From contig NW_004624747.1 in assembly GCF_000247695.1 (NCBI RefSeq), forward strand, positions 26,899,292-26,963,291: 64,000 bases of DNA, read 5' to 3'. Position 1 is the stretch's first letter; every line of letters begins with the position of its first letter. The stretch is from Heterocephalus glaber (Eukaryota > Chordata > Mammalia > Rodentia > Bathyergidae). A program made the position numbers and the translations under genes. Below the pieces are notes generated by a model, which saw only the letters and a program-made list of their open reading frames with translations, searched no databases and was not told where the DNA came from. Shown here one piece after another: positions 11,508 to 22,680 of the stretch.

Positions 11508-13719
11508 GGGCTGAGCAGGAAAGGGAAGCCGTGGGGCAGCCTGGACAGCAGCTGCAGGCCATGCCACAGCTAATCCCCAACTGAAGGGAAGTTGCTGCCA
11601 TTGTCCCCAACTCCCATAAGTTACCAGGTGTACTCAGAGTCAGGCTCATTGATTTCCAATGTGGGTCATTTATAAAAACCAAACTTATTTCACAGATGAC
11701 ACTCACAGCTCAGAGCGCTCTCGAGAGTGAAGCCGGCCCACAGATTATCCAGAGTTTTTGTCTGAAACAAATTATTCATGAGGAATGCAGTGTCAGCATG
11801 AGCGGAGTCGCACATCCATTGGATGGAGCCAGGAACTGAGGAGAGGGAGGGACCGGGGCAGGGCGGCCCAGGCTGCATGGAGCAGACTCACACGAGTCTT
11901 GCAGTCTGAGGAGCAACTCGGGGCCCCCGAGGCAGGTGGGCAGATCAGCTGTCAGTGCATAACAGATCACCCCAAGTCCAGCCTCCTCGGCCATGGCATA
12001 TTTATCATCTCCCAGGGGCTGGGGAAGGGGTCTGGGTGCAGCTTTGCTGCTCTGCTGAAAAGTGCTGTCTGGTACCTGCAGGGAGGGGACTCCCTGACAC
12101 TTGGAGGGAAAGAGCCTGTCCCAGCTCACTGGTGGCAAAAGTTCCCTGGCTGTTCCAGCTCCAGTGCCAGCTGTGGCCAGTGGCTGAGTCCCGGGCAGAT
12201 GGGCACCGTCACTTCCCATGGGGGGAACATGCGCATCTGCCCCTGTGGCTGTCCTCATGGTGGCCAGCAGGAGTAGGGACAGGAATTGCACAGGAGCATG
12301 GCCATCCAAAAATGGGGCCACAGGAAGAAAAGCAAGAATGGATCTGGGGAAGGGGAGGAGGCAGAGAAGAGGAGATGCCACCAAGGAGGAGCAGCTTGGC
12401 GATGTCATTGCTGGGCCTCCGAGCCTTTGGGGAAGGGAAGAGGGAACTGCCCTCTGCTCACCCCTCTGCCCTTTACCTGGTGACACAGCCCCGCCAGCCC
12501 CAGAGAAGATCCATGGCTTTCTCTCTGGCTGGGTTCAAGCCATCAAACCCTAGTGGAGAGGCGAATGAAGACATGAAAACTAGAGGTTGTCTCTGCGGAA
12601 GTCAGGAGCTTCCCTGGAATGAGGCCTGCAACCAACCAACCTCCCAGTTTCGCTGAGAAACAAACAGGCCTTGTGTCCTGCGGAACATGGTGCATGTTGC
12701 AGATTAAAAAGGCATGACGACAATTATGCAGAACTGTTAACTTGATCAAACTGTTCCCAGGGTGTTCCTCCTTGTTTCAGCGGCCCGGCTCGCCTCTGCC
12801 CAAGCTGGCAGAGCACCTCGTCTCCAAGTTCTTCCACCTCATCAGGGTCAGCAGTCTCCTGTGCCCAGTCACCTGGAGCAGACATTGACTTACTGGGTGC
12901 CTCACAGAACCCCATCCACACTGTCCCCCAGGACGCCTGGGCGAGTAGAAGCTGCCTCCCTCCCTCCGTCCACTTGCGTCTCAGATACCAGAGGGGCCCA
13001 GGGCTCCATGCGGGCAGGGCTTGCTTCTCCTCCTGTTAGGGAAACCTCTGCTCCAGTGCAGCCCTGGGAAATGTGCAGCACCTCTGGGTTGCAGTAGGGA
13101 GCCTGAAGGAGGTTTTGTCCAGCACCTCGGCATCCTCAGAAGGCCCAGGCTCAAGCTGGCTACAGAAAGAGGAGGAGGACACTGGAGATGACTCTAAATG
13201 TCCACGGAGAGCCCAGCGAGGAGAAAGAGATGTCAGCATGGAGGGCACACAGGCAGGAAGGCTGGGGAGGGACAGAGACACTGTCCCGAAGTAACCACCC
13301 TCTGTGAACCCCCTGACTGTCCTAGTCCGCATGATCCCCACGGACCCCAGCTCTGAAGGTGCCAGGCTGATGGCTCTGGCTTGCCAGGTGATGCCTCTGC
13401 CAGGTTAGGGTACAGCAAGATGGCCCTTTGGTGCCAGAGCCATGCACTCCCAACATCCCAGCCTCCAGGCCACAAGCTGAGTAAACTTCTCTTCTTTATC
13501 AGCCACCCCAGCTCAGGCATTTCTTGAGAGCAGCAGAAAACAGAGCAAAGCATCCCCAGTACTCATGTTACTCCCTCAACATGGGGCTGCTCAGCCAAAA
13601 CATTGTGACTCTTTTCCCTTCCTGAACACCAAGGCCTCCAGTAGGGCTTTACTTTGGGACAATGGCTTCCTTTCCTCCCTTTTCTCCTTGACTCTGGGAA
13701 AGAAAACTAAAAATTGAGA
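11508..13719. other. Non-coding stretch
   Basis: No gene recognised. The block 11590-11820 is AT-balanced and CpG-poor relative to its surroundings and could be conserved regulatory DNA. The antisense 236-codon frame at 11776-12486 is low in family signal and is not treated as a gene. Confidence 0.45.
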
Positions 13720-14110
13720 TTTCGTCACTCTAAAGCAGGTGGTATGACCCTGCATTCTGTGATAAATGATCACATTTCATAGCAAAACTGTTTCTCCTTT
13801 GTGGCTCCTCTGATTCCATCAAGGTCAAAGTTTACACTGAGTGTTAATGCAGCAGTGATCTCTCTCCAACCCCATCTCATTGTCCACTTAGCAAAGAGGG
13901 GAGGACATTGGCCAGCAGCCCTAGGCATGTGAAGGTAAGTATCCAGAAGGAATTAATTTTCATCGCAAATTTTATGGTTGACTTCTACTTATAAAACTTG
14001 GAATGGTTGTCCAGTTGGGCAGTGATAACGTCTTCCTTTTAATTACATGGATTTCAGTTTAAAAGAGTGATTGTATTAAACAGGAAGGTCTCTATTTTAT
14101 TAAATTTAAG
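13720..14110. promoter_or_regulatory. Candidate regulatory island, AT-rich
   Basis: An AT-rich, CpG-poor island in GC-rich surroundings. AGGTCAAAGTTTA at 13822 resembles a DR1 nuclear-receptor site and overlaps a GTTTAC forkhead-like core. A very good splice donor, GAAG|GTAAGT, lies at 13934/13935 but no exon can be defined. Function is inferred from composition and motifs only. Confidence 0.3.
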
Positions 14111-15039
14111 ATGCTGCCCATTATGAGACAAACTGTCCCTTAATGGATGGTCACCTGGAGGGCCAGTTGTCAACTCAGCACCAGCACCCTTCTGAGGGTA
14201 GGAGCTACGTGCCCACTCCAGAACCCACTTCTGGAAACCAATGCCAGTCAGAGGACGTGGGTAGAAATGCACCAGAGAACTGCAGGAGTGCCCGGAGGGA
14301 AGGAGCCTGCCCCAGGAAGTGTGGCAGAAGCAGAGCTCATATCCCCAGAGCTACTTGGGACCAGCCAAGGAAGTAGAGCAGTCGGCAGAGGCTTCCAGGT
14401 TTGTCCTGAAACATCCCTGTCACTACAGCCATTGGAGACAGTTGGCAGAGCTTCCAGGGGAGTCTCCAAGATCGCCTTGGTGTCCCAGGAAATCCTGGGG
14501 CATCACCCCTTAGGTGCCGCCATCTGGCAAATAGATGCCCCCCATCTTCCACAGCTGCCCCTGCCCACGGCAACATGGCCCTGACCTCCCTCCTGGCCAG
14601 CTTGTCCACTGCAGAGTTATCCCCAGGTGGACAGGGAAGCTGCCCCTGCAGGACGTGGGGTGGCTTCCTCTGGTCTGCCTGGCCCCTGACTAACACAGTC
14701 CCAAATGTAAAGTGCACTGCCCAGTGGACCATGGCCCAGGCGCTCCTAAGCATAGAGTTCGTATTTTTCTCTTTCTAGAGAGAGCCCCTTGAGAGCATTT
14801 GTGTTTAGATTTTCTCACACATCTCTGGTTCTCCCCGGCAGGGTGGGGAAGCCCACTGCTCACCAGGCTGGTACTGAGAAGCTTTCGCTGTCACTGCGAT
14901 TAACCAGATGCCGAGAGAGGGAGCCCTCGTGGTTTGTCCTTGTGTGAATGAAATGTTTGTAGGGACTGGGCTGGAATCCATGTCCACACCACAGGAAATT
15001 GAACATTAAGGGAATGTCACAGTTGGGGGAGCCTGGAAT
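14111..15039. other. Non-coding stretch
   Basis: No supported gene. A YY1-like GCCGCCATCTGG occurs at about 14517. Open frames here overlap one another on both strands. Confidence 0.5.
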
Positions 15040-15300
15040 GAAACCCATTCAATTAGTGTGAAGTTCGACTTTAATCTGAAAGAAGCTTCTTAATGGGCTT
15101 GGCTAGACTGCAGGTAATGGCAAGGTTAAATTAGCTTCAGATTTTTATTTTATTCATTGTGAGATAACTGATTTCAAGTATTGAACTTCCTTCAGAGGAG
15201 CAATAAATTACTGTTTGAAATATAGATTATGCCAATAATGGATGAGCTAGATATTAATGGAATTCCAACATCCCGGGAATGTATTTTGGTGTGCATTTTT
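15040..15300. promoter_or_regulatory. Candidate enhancer: homeodomain-site cluster
   Basis: An AT-rich island with many TAAT/ATTA cores. TAATGG occurs four times in the same orientation at 15091, 15115, 15236 and 15255. Further cores are CAATTAG near 15051, AAATTAG near 15129, AAATTAC near 15206 and GATTATG near 15225. There is no CpG cluster and no recognisable repeat. This is the texture of vertebrate developmental enhancers, but conservation cannot be seen from one sequence. Confidence 0.4.
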
Positions 15301-15309
15301 CTAGAAACC

Positions 15310-15310
<1 letters not shown>

Positions 15311-15357
<47 letters not shown>

Positions 15358-15358
15358 C
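15311..15358 (+). repeat. (GA)n microsatellite
   Basis: An almost pure GA/AG dinucleotide run with one AAA interruption near its 3' end. It follows directly on the AT-rich candidate enhancer. Confidence 0.95.
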
Positions 15359-16149
15359 ACTACAGTGGTAAAGGAGGACGGGACTGCTGGTGGATGATTA
15401 TCTGTGCTCTCAAGACGCAGTGCCAGTGCACTATGTGAATCAGATGGAAGGAAAGAGCTTGAGCACCCTCAGGAAGAGGAGCTGTCAGGGTGTAAAGGGA
15501 AGTGGGGAACACTGAATAACTGAGACCAGGGACAGCGCTGAGAGCAGCACCACTCCAAGCCCTTCCAACGGATATGGTGGCACTAGACGTGGCTGGAGAA
15601 CAAATCACTGCAAACCTGCAGCCTCCTGAAGCAGGCATTTCATTTTCTGAAAAAGTACAATGAGGCTGAGAAGACAGTGTCCCTAGACCTGTCCCTAGAG
15701 TTGGCCCTGTCTGCCGTGGGCCCAGGCAGAAGTGGTCTGTGCAGGCACCAAGTCAGTAACAACTGGCTTCCCTGGACAGGCAAATGTGAAATGCAGGCTC
15801 CAGTCAGGAGCAGGAGGTGGAGAGAAGAGGCTAGGCCAGGCCACGTGAGCCTTTGTTCACCCATCCAAGACCTGTTTGCTGAGAAACTGTGGAAACTCAG
15901 CCTTTCTCCCAGCCCCAGAGTAACACCAGGGCACATGATGGACAGATGTCACAATCCTTCGTGAGTGCTGCCGTAGTGTGTTAGAGGGGGCTGAGTCCTG
16001 CAGAGGAAATACACTGGGAGTGGTCAGGGTAGGGTCTGCCCTGCCCAGAAGCTGGCATCCCAGAAGAAGCAGCTGCTGCAGGAGACACCATGCAGAAGCC
16101 AGAGGGGACAGATTTCCAGAGGGCTGCGGCATTCCACAGACATCGCTGC
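15359..16149. other. Non-coding stretch
   Basis: No gene or clear repeat recognised between the GA repeat and the MER20-like fossil. Confidence 0.5.
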
Positions 16150-16306
16150 TGTGCGGAAACAGGCCTGCACACAGGGAGGTGTTTAGCAGGACCTCTGTCT
16201 CCTGCACAATGGACATCATGATCATCTTTCCCCCCTCAGACACAGACATCTCCAGACTCTGCAAAATGTCCCGAGAGGCAAAATCACCAGCGGCTGAGAA
16301 CCACTG
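16150..16306. mobile_element. MER20-like hAT DNA transposon fossil
   Basis: The segment runs GTGTTTAGCAGGACCTC, a TGTCTCC...ATCATG region, CAGACATCTCCAGACTCTGC, AAATGTCCCGAGAGGCAAAA, TCACCAGCGGCTGAGAACC and finally ACTG. That order matches the MER20-type non-autonomous hAT-Charlie element, ending in its GAGAACCACTG terminal inverted repeat. The opposite end is eroded. Confidence 0.65.
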
Positions 16307-18229
16307 TGCTAGAGGAAATAGCAGGTGGAGGAGACGCTGGGTTGAAGACATAGCTGGCAGGGTCAGGAAGAGCCACAAGGTCAGCGTGCCCAGAGGAGAC
16401 AGGGGACGCGAGCGCAGGGTCCTGTGGCCACTTAGGTGTTGGAGGAGAGGGTCCCGGAAGGCCTGGGACCCTCTTAGGTGTTGGTGATGCCGGGCCTCTC
16501 TCTGTCCTCCAGGGCCACCCTCTCTTTCTCCTCCTGCTCTGAGCCATTATGAACATTACCAACGGCCCCTAAAGTTGCTGGCTTCCTGTCAGGCTTGGCC
16601 CCCGGCAGTTATGAGTGGGAAGCGATGCCTCCAGGGGAGAGCTGGCTGTGGTCTCTCTCTGCTGGCCACCACGGGCCATCTGTGCACCTCAGCCCCTGCC
16701 AGTGGCCCGATCCATGTCCCGTGACCGGTCTGGGGACCACATCCTCCTCTGCCCACTGGCTCTCCACACTCAAAGCTGTTGCTGGTTTCTCTTGGTCCTG
16801 CCCAACCCCTCCAGACCCCACTGCCAACCCCAAGTGCCTTCTGCTTCCCACTGGGTCCCAGTGAATGCAAACTTAATGAGAAATCTAGGAAAAGATGGAA
16901 AGTTCCACTGACTCCACCGGTCCCTGGGGCTTAGTCCAGCAGTGAGGAATCGGCTCCTGTCTCCTTCCTGCCAGGTGCTGCTAATTTCAGAGTCAACTCA
17001 GAGTCACAAACAGAAGCACACGACAAAGAAACACATTGGCTTTCAAAATAAACCCTGTTAAATAAAAAGGTTTCAAGACGCATTTTGTGGCTGGAGGCAT
17101 CTGCCGAGTTCACCAACACCAGAGACACTGCACCAGCAGTTTCTGAAGTGCACACCCTTCCAGGCTGGGGGCGCAGCAGCAGCTCATCTGGGACCGGAGA
17201 GGGCAGCCTGTCCCCTCTCCTGCCTGTGCACTCTGATCCCAAACACTTCCTCCAGCAGCTAAGAAGCAAGGCAAGAACTAGAGTCCTCAGCAGGCAGAAC
17301 CTTAGGGGAAGACCCAGGGTGAAGGCCTTCGTGGATAACCTGACAGTCTAACATGTGCAGGGCAAGGGACAGCAGAGCATGCATCTGTTTTTCCTCAATT
17401 AGGTGAAGAAAGCTGTGAAGTAGGAGGGAAGGGCTGGTGATGCCATACTGATGTGGGCAGGGAGAAAACCGGGGACCAGGGCAGGAGGCCAGGTTGAGAG
17501 AAGACACTCTCACCCCACCTGGTATTCCCAGAGGCTAGAATTCTAGACTTCCACGTTGGGAAAGATGGAGTGGATATTCTTTCCTCTCTTCCTCCTGCTG
17601 CCAGAGGTGACACCCAAAGGTAATACACAGAACGCAGGCTTAGGAGAGATATACGGGAGAGAGGAGGCAGATGGGCTGGATTCCTCAGGGCCCAGAAGCA
17701 ACAGCACAGTGAGGTCCATGGGTTTTATTCTGGCCTCATATGTCCCAGATTGGGTGCTGCAGAAGCTGGCACCAGAGACCCCAGCAGTATGGACAGAGGA
17801 AGCCCCAGGAAAAGCTGCATCCTCAGCTAGGGTAAGGGGCAGCCTCTCAGGACAAACTTTCAGACAGCCGTGTGGTGCTCCAGCCATAGCCCACAGAGAG
17901 GACTACGATCCCACTCCTTCCCTGGCCACCAAGGCTGGTGGGCAGCTTCAGCGTCCACCCACCCCCACTCCACTGGCTGTCCAGCTGCACCACTGGGTGG
18001 TTTCAGGGACAAGTGAGGTCCTGCACTTCCCCCTACACAGGAATGACAGCAGCCCCCACCTGGAGGATCCCTCCCAGTGAGAGCAGCGTCAGGAGACAGC
18101 AGGGACCCACCACCACCCAGGAGGCTCCCAGATGTCCAAGGGGACCCAGTGAGGAACCTGGGCAGTGGCAGGCAGCCCCTCTCCTCCACCCCCAAGCTTG
18201 AGTGGCACCAAAGGAGGCAGCTGAAAAAG
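16307..18229. other. Non-coding stretch
   Basis: No gene supported. It contains a short AT-rich patch at 17030-17090 and a leader-exon-like frame at 17565-17619, described among the findings. Remaining open frames are unremarkable. Confidence 0.5.
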
Positions 18230-20317
18230 ATTTAAATGCTGTCAGGAGTCTCTGAGCACAATGCCCAGGTGAGCAGGAGGCAGTTAAAAGAACGCAGGAA
18301 ACACCAAGTTGCATGAGAAATAAGCATCACACCAACAAGTACGTGACACCCAGGAGTGATCCGGGAAGGAGAGTGAAAGAGCCATGCCCAGAATATTGCA
18401 ATAAGCCCTTGAGGGCACATGTGAGACAAAGGACAGACAGCAACGTCAGCAAAGAAATAGCTCAAAGTAAGAGCTGAACAGAAGTTTCAGAATTGAAAAA
18501 TACAATAACTGAAATAAAAAGCTCAATGTATGGGCACAACACCACAAGAAAGGCAACAATGGGAAGGGAGAATCAATGAACTGTAAGATTTCTATTGGGC
18601 TCTGTAAGAGCAAACAACAGAAACAACCAAGTGGAACTCAGAGAAAATAGACTTTATAAAAAGAAATGGCCCAGGACATGTTGGGTCTATAATAAGAGAC
18701 TGAGTGTTTGTCTTCAGAGTACCAGAGGAGAGAAAAAACGGTGAGGGTAGAAATGCATTCCAGGAAATAATGGCTGAAAATTTCCCAAATTTGAAAAAGA
18801 GAAAGAAAGAAACATAAATCTACAGACTCCACACTAAATTAACCCCAAACAACAAAATCTAACTCCAAGACATCATTTTCAAACTTCTGAAAACTGAAGA
18901 CAGAAAACATTTAGAAAATGGTAAGAGAAAAACAGCACCCTCCTGACAGACAGAGAAATCATTGAATGAGGTCAGATTCCTCACCAGAAACCGTGGGGGC
19001 CAGAGGAAGTAGCTAAATATGTTTCAAGGGCTGGAAGACAAGAAATGTAAACTCAGAATTCTATGCCCATTGAAAATATCTTCTAGAAGTGAAGATGAAT
19101 CCAGGCATTCGCAGAGGATCCAAAGCAAAGAAAACATGTTGTCCTGAAAGAATGGCTGAGGAAGTCTTCTAAAGAGAAAGGAAAGGGTGGGAGAAGGAAG
19201 AACAAGAGCTAGGGGAAGAAAATGCTATGCATAACCAGCTTCCTTCTCCCGAGTTTTCTAAGTTATGTTGATAATTGAAGCAAAAATTACAATACTGACG
19301 CATAGAGGAAATATTTAAGACCATTGTAAATGGGGGAGGGAAAATAACAGGAAGAGCACGTAGACAGGCCAGCTTTACTTGCACTGGTAAAACCAGTGGG
19401 CTGTGAGAAGTTATTTACATACAATCAAACGCCAGGAGCGACTGTAATAAAATCTAAACAAAGCAATGCACTCAAAAACACTATAACTGAATCAGAGTGG
19501 AATTCTAGCAAATATTCACATAACCCTTAGGGAAGTATAAAAATGAGAAAGAAAAAAAAGCAGAAGACAAAGTAAAAGGGCAGACTTAAGCCTTATATAT
19601 CAATATTACACTAATGCTAAACACATCAATTGAAAGATAGGTTGGCAGGGGGATTTTTGAAAAATATGCCATCTACAAGAAACCTATTCTAAACGTAGCT
19701 ACAACAATAGACTGAAAATAAAGGATGAAAATGATATGACCAAGAAATATTAATCAAAAGAAAGCAAGTCTGGCTATAGTGATATCATTCAAAATAGATA
19801 TGAGGAAAAGAAATTAATAAGGGACAGAAAGGAAGACCCCATAATACTGAGTCAATTCACCACTTAGTGACTCTAAATGAGCATTCACCGAAGTATGAGA
19901 GACAGAAACAAACAGAACTCACGAGATAACAGTTGCAGTTGCATACTTCAATACTCTCTCTCAATAACTTATTGAAAATCTAGAGGGGAAATCAGAGAAG
20001 ATAGCATAGAACCCCATAGACCATCCACCAACTGGGTCTGATTGACATTCACAGAAAGTTCCACCCAAGGACAGCAGAATTAGGTTCTTTTCAGGCCCCA
20101 CTGAGCCAATTCCAAGACGGACCATTTCCCAGGACATAAAACAAGCCACAACAAAAGTAAAAGAAGGAAAACAATACTGAGCACAAAGGAATCAAAGTAG
20201 AAATCAATAACAGAAGATATCAGTCTCTAAGCACTTGGAAATAAACATACTTCTAAATAATCCGTGCGAGAAAATTTCAAAGTCATTACAAATACATGGA
20301 ACTGCATGACATAAAAA
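18230..20317 (+). mobile_element. Old L1 element, ORF1 end to ORF2 start (5' part)
   Basis: A long A-rich plus-strand segment follows the consensus order of ancient mammalian L1: ORF1 blocks such as AATAATGGCTGAAAATTTCCC near 18766 and the ATTCTATGCCCA...AAAATATC block near 19060, the AAGAATGGCTGAGGAAGTC ORF1 terminus near 19148, the inter-ORF region with GTAAATGGGGGAGGG near 19325, and the start of ORF2 (GGCAGACTTAAGCC near 19579), then the endonuclease region (CAAGAAACCTATTC near 19675, ACCAACTGGGTCTGATTGACATT with a break near 20026). All frames are broken by stops and indels. The 5' boundary is approximate. The element continues after a mariner insertion. Confidence 0.88.
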
Positions 20318-20911
20318 TACAAGAAGTGATTGAAAAATATGGTGAATGTTTGCATTTAAAAATTTGTTACAGTAAAAGATACATTGTCGGGCTGGGGATT
20401 TAGCTCAGTGGTTCCGCTGCCTGCCTTGCAAACGCACGGACCCAAGTTCGATCCCTGGTACCAAAAAAAAAAAAAAAAGGATACATTGTCATTAATCTCC
20501 ATCAAAATACTACCCCTTGCTTCAAGGGTCCTGTGATCAAAAATACAGTGGATGCTGCTGCCAAGTGCCATCCAGAGGAAAGGTAGACATGCAAAAATAT
20601 GACGCTGTGTCCTCATCTGCCTTATTCACTGGATCTGGTACCGTGTGACCTCTAGTTCTTCCCAAAGTCATAATGGCCATGAAAGAGAAACACTGTTGAT
20701 TGATTCGGGACATGGAGGCAGCCAGGACAGCACAGCTAAAGACACTCATGAAAGAGGACTCCAGAGCTGCTTCAGAACGTGGCAAGATGATGGGATGAAT
20801 GTGTTTGAAGTGGCAGTTGTATTTTGAGGGGGATTCATGGCACTGTATCTTTTACTGCAATACATTTTTTTAAAGTAAAAATTCACCATATTTTTTTAAT
20901 CACACCTTATA
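20318..20911 (+). mobile_element. Mariner-like DNA transposon, internally deleted
   Basis: The left end at 20318 (TACAAGAAGTGATTGAAAAA, then ATATGGTGAA) is the inverted complement of the right end at 20911 over about 70 bp, allowing mismatches. Both ends border TA, the mariner target. Near 20745-20830 a decayed frame resembles the C-terminal transposase segment with an F-x-x-C-F-x-x-W-type order typical of mariner relatives. Total length is about 490 bp once the embedded SINE is removed, well below a full mariner of about 1.3 kb, so it is non-autonomous and dead. It sits inside the L1. Confidence 0.82.
20389..20478 (+). mobile_element. ID-type SINE with intact target duplication
   Basis: Starts GGGCTGGGGATTTAGCTCAG, contains CTGCCTGCCTTGCAAACG and the B-box GTTCGATCCC, and ends in an 18-bp A tail. 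GATACATTGTC flanks it at 20378-20388 and 20480-20490, an 11-bp target-site duplication. The tRNA-Ala origin is shown by the A and B boxes. The clean duplication makes this the youngest of the three nested insertions. Confidence 0.96.
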
Positions 20912-21245
20912 CACCAATACCCGTGACTGGTAGTAAAAGCACTGCCGGGAGTGAAACATACCACACTGTTAACGTCACAGAAGAGGAAAAATCTGCAGTC
21001 AGGACTCCAAGCTCCCTCCTCCATCACTTGGGAAAAGCAGAGCAAAGGGAACCCAAATCAAGCAAAGTCAAATGAGGTAAGGATGGAAGCAGAAATGAAC
21101 GGAAATGACAAAATCACAAAACTAAGAGCTGGGTCTTTGAAAGCACCAATAAATTTGATAAATTTCTAGCAAACAGGACAGGTGGAAGAGAAGGCACAAA
21201 AGACACCCTCAGGAACGAGAGGGGATGATATGACAGAGTCGGTAG
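20912..21245 (+). mobile_element. Old L1 element, continued (ORF2)
   Basis: The L1 ORF2 consensus resumes after the mariner right end: a TGGTAGTAAAAGCACTGCC block, AAGAGGAAAAATCT, ATCAAGCAAAGTCAAATG, GCAGAAATGAACGG, AGAGCTGGGTCTTTGAAAG and CAATAAATTTGATAAATTTC. The recognisable part fades after the AACGAGAGGGGATGATATG block near 21215. Confidence 0.85.
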
Positions 21246-21936
21246 GCCTCAGGGCCACAGGAGATGCAGAACGAGTCTGCTCACATAAGCGTGCACGTTG
21301 GAGGAATGGGCGCTTCGGGCGCCTGGACTCACCGCATCATAAGGGCTGACAAGGCCCTGTGCCTGTCCTGTGCAACAGTGTTTCCCCATGAGCCAGCCTG
21401 CATCCTAAAGCACTTCTTCACCTTCTGTTTGCTCCCAGACAGAAGCCCTAGGGCTGACGCTTTCCTGGTGTCCTGCCTTCTCCTCTTCCCTGTCCACTGG
21501 GGCATCAGCTTAGAAGACCCAGTCAGCACTGGGCAGACCCTTAAAGTTGGCCCACACCAGAGAAGGGCGCTTGGACTTTGATTTGGTGTTCTGAAGAACA
21601 GAAGTGCAGCGCTCTGCACACAGCCAAGGCGTGACATGGTCCTGCGGAAGGTACTCTGTGCACCCACTGGTGCCCAGGACACTTTCTGTGGCTGGTGGCT
21701 GTACACTCCCACCCGGGAACGGGGATCCCAATCGTCCAAACTCAAACTCAAGTCTGAAAGCCAAAGGTTTGCAAAAAGCTCCTTCCTTTCACTCTCTTCT
21801 GGATTTTCGATGTCATTTTGAGGTGGGCATGTCATTTGTCATCATATAACGAAGTCAGTGTTTTGCTAACGGCCTGCTTTTCTGCATGGTTTTAAGTGAC
21901 AGTGAAACAAATGGCACCATGTAAAGACCGCTGACT

Positions 21937-22040
21937 TTCTGTGGGGTCCTCCGGGGTCTGTCCCGACTCTGCCACTCACCAGTCACCTGGCCTGGGCACA
22001 GGACTGCTCAGCTACAGCAAGGCTCTTCCCGTTCTTACAG
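21937..22040 (+). mobile_element. MIR SINE fossil
   Basis: GACTCTGCCACTCACCAGTC...CTGGCCTGGGCACAG matches the MIR core in which the 'CTCTGCCACTTAC' block precedes the 'GTGTGACCTTGGGCAAGTC' block. Ancient and diverged. Confidence 0.65.
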
Positions 22041-22114
22041 CAATGCATTCATGACAATTCCTAGTCTAGATTACCCAGAATCCTTCCTCTGGTCTCACCC
22101 ATTCCCTGATTAGC

Positions 22115-22345
22115 ACCCATACATGGCTGCCCATTGTTTCCAAGATCCTCAGGCTCAGTATCAAATCATCCATGACTCATATCTGCCTCTCTTCTCCCCC
22201 AGCCCGTGGGGCCCATGCACTCCCATCACTCCTTTGTGCATAAGTGGATTTCCCCTTCCCTTGACAACCCTTCCTCATTCTTCAGATCTCAAGGCCAAGA
22301 CTCCTTCCTCAGAAAACCGACCCTGGCTCCATGGAATGACCAGGT
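22115..22345 (+). mobile_element. L2 (LINE-2) 3' fragment
   Basis: ATGGCTGCCCATTGTTTCC followed by an AGATCCTCAGGCTCAGTATC stretch, CATCCATGACTCATATCTGCC, a pyrimidine-rich block, CTTCCTCATTCTTCAGATCTC and the CTTCCTCAGAAAACCGACCC end follow the order of the mammalian L2 3' end. Highly diverged. Confidence 0.68.
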
Positions 22346-22556
22346 CTCCTTGACATGGGACCTGGCATGCAACTGCACTTTGCTGGGAAGCATGCATGAC
22401 ACTATGCTGTTGTGTTTCAGTGTGTGTGTGTGGGGAGGGTATTTTCTCTCACACCGCATTGCTGAGACCATGAGTATGTGGTAGGAAATGTGTATATTTT
22501 GATCAGCATGGATTACCAATGGTGGGGTGACTGGAGGAGGAGGAACATGGTACTGA

Positions 22557-22680
22557 AGGTGGGGCAGAGGTGGAGAAGATCACCGTTAAGGTGTGTAAGA
22601 GGTGGGGAAGGCCACGGAGCAGGTGTGAGAGAGAGGGGAAGGCCATGTGAAGGTATGAAAGATGAGGAAGGTCCTCCTAG
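22557..22680 (+). repeat. VNTR-like tandem repeat, 30-32-bp unit
   Basis: Four imperfect units start with AGGT at 22557, 22589, 22621 and 22651 and share a purine-rich GAGG...GGAAGG body. A fifth, more eroded unit may precede them. Confidence 0.8.

Noticed and set aside
14516..14534. CTCF site
   Set aside because: The GCCGCCATCTGGC core fits YY1 better than CTCF and lacks the upstream CTCF half.
17565..17700. Immunoglobulin heavy-chain V leader exon
   Set aside because: No octamer promoter, no V exon, no recombination signal follows. Left as a leader-like curiosity.
20389..20478. Possible tRNA gene
   Set aside because: It is an ID SINE: A tail and target duplication are present.
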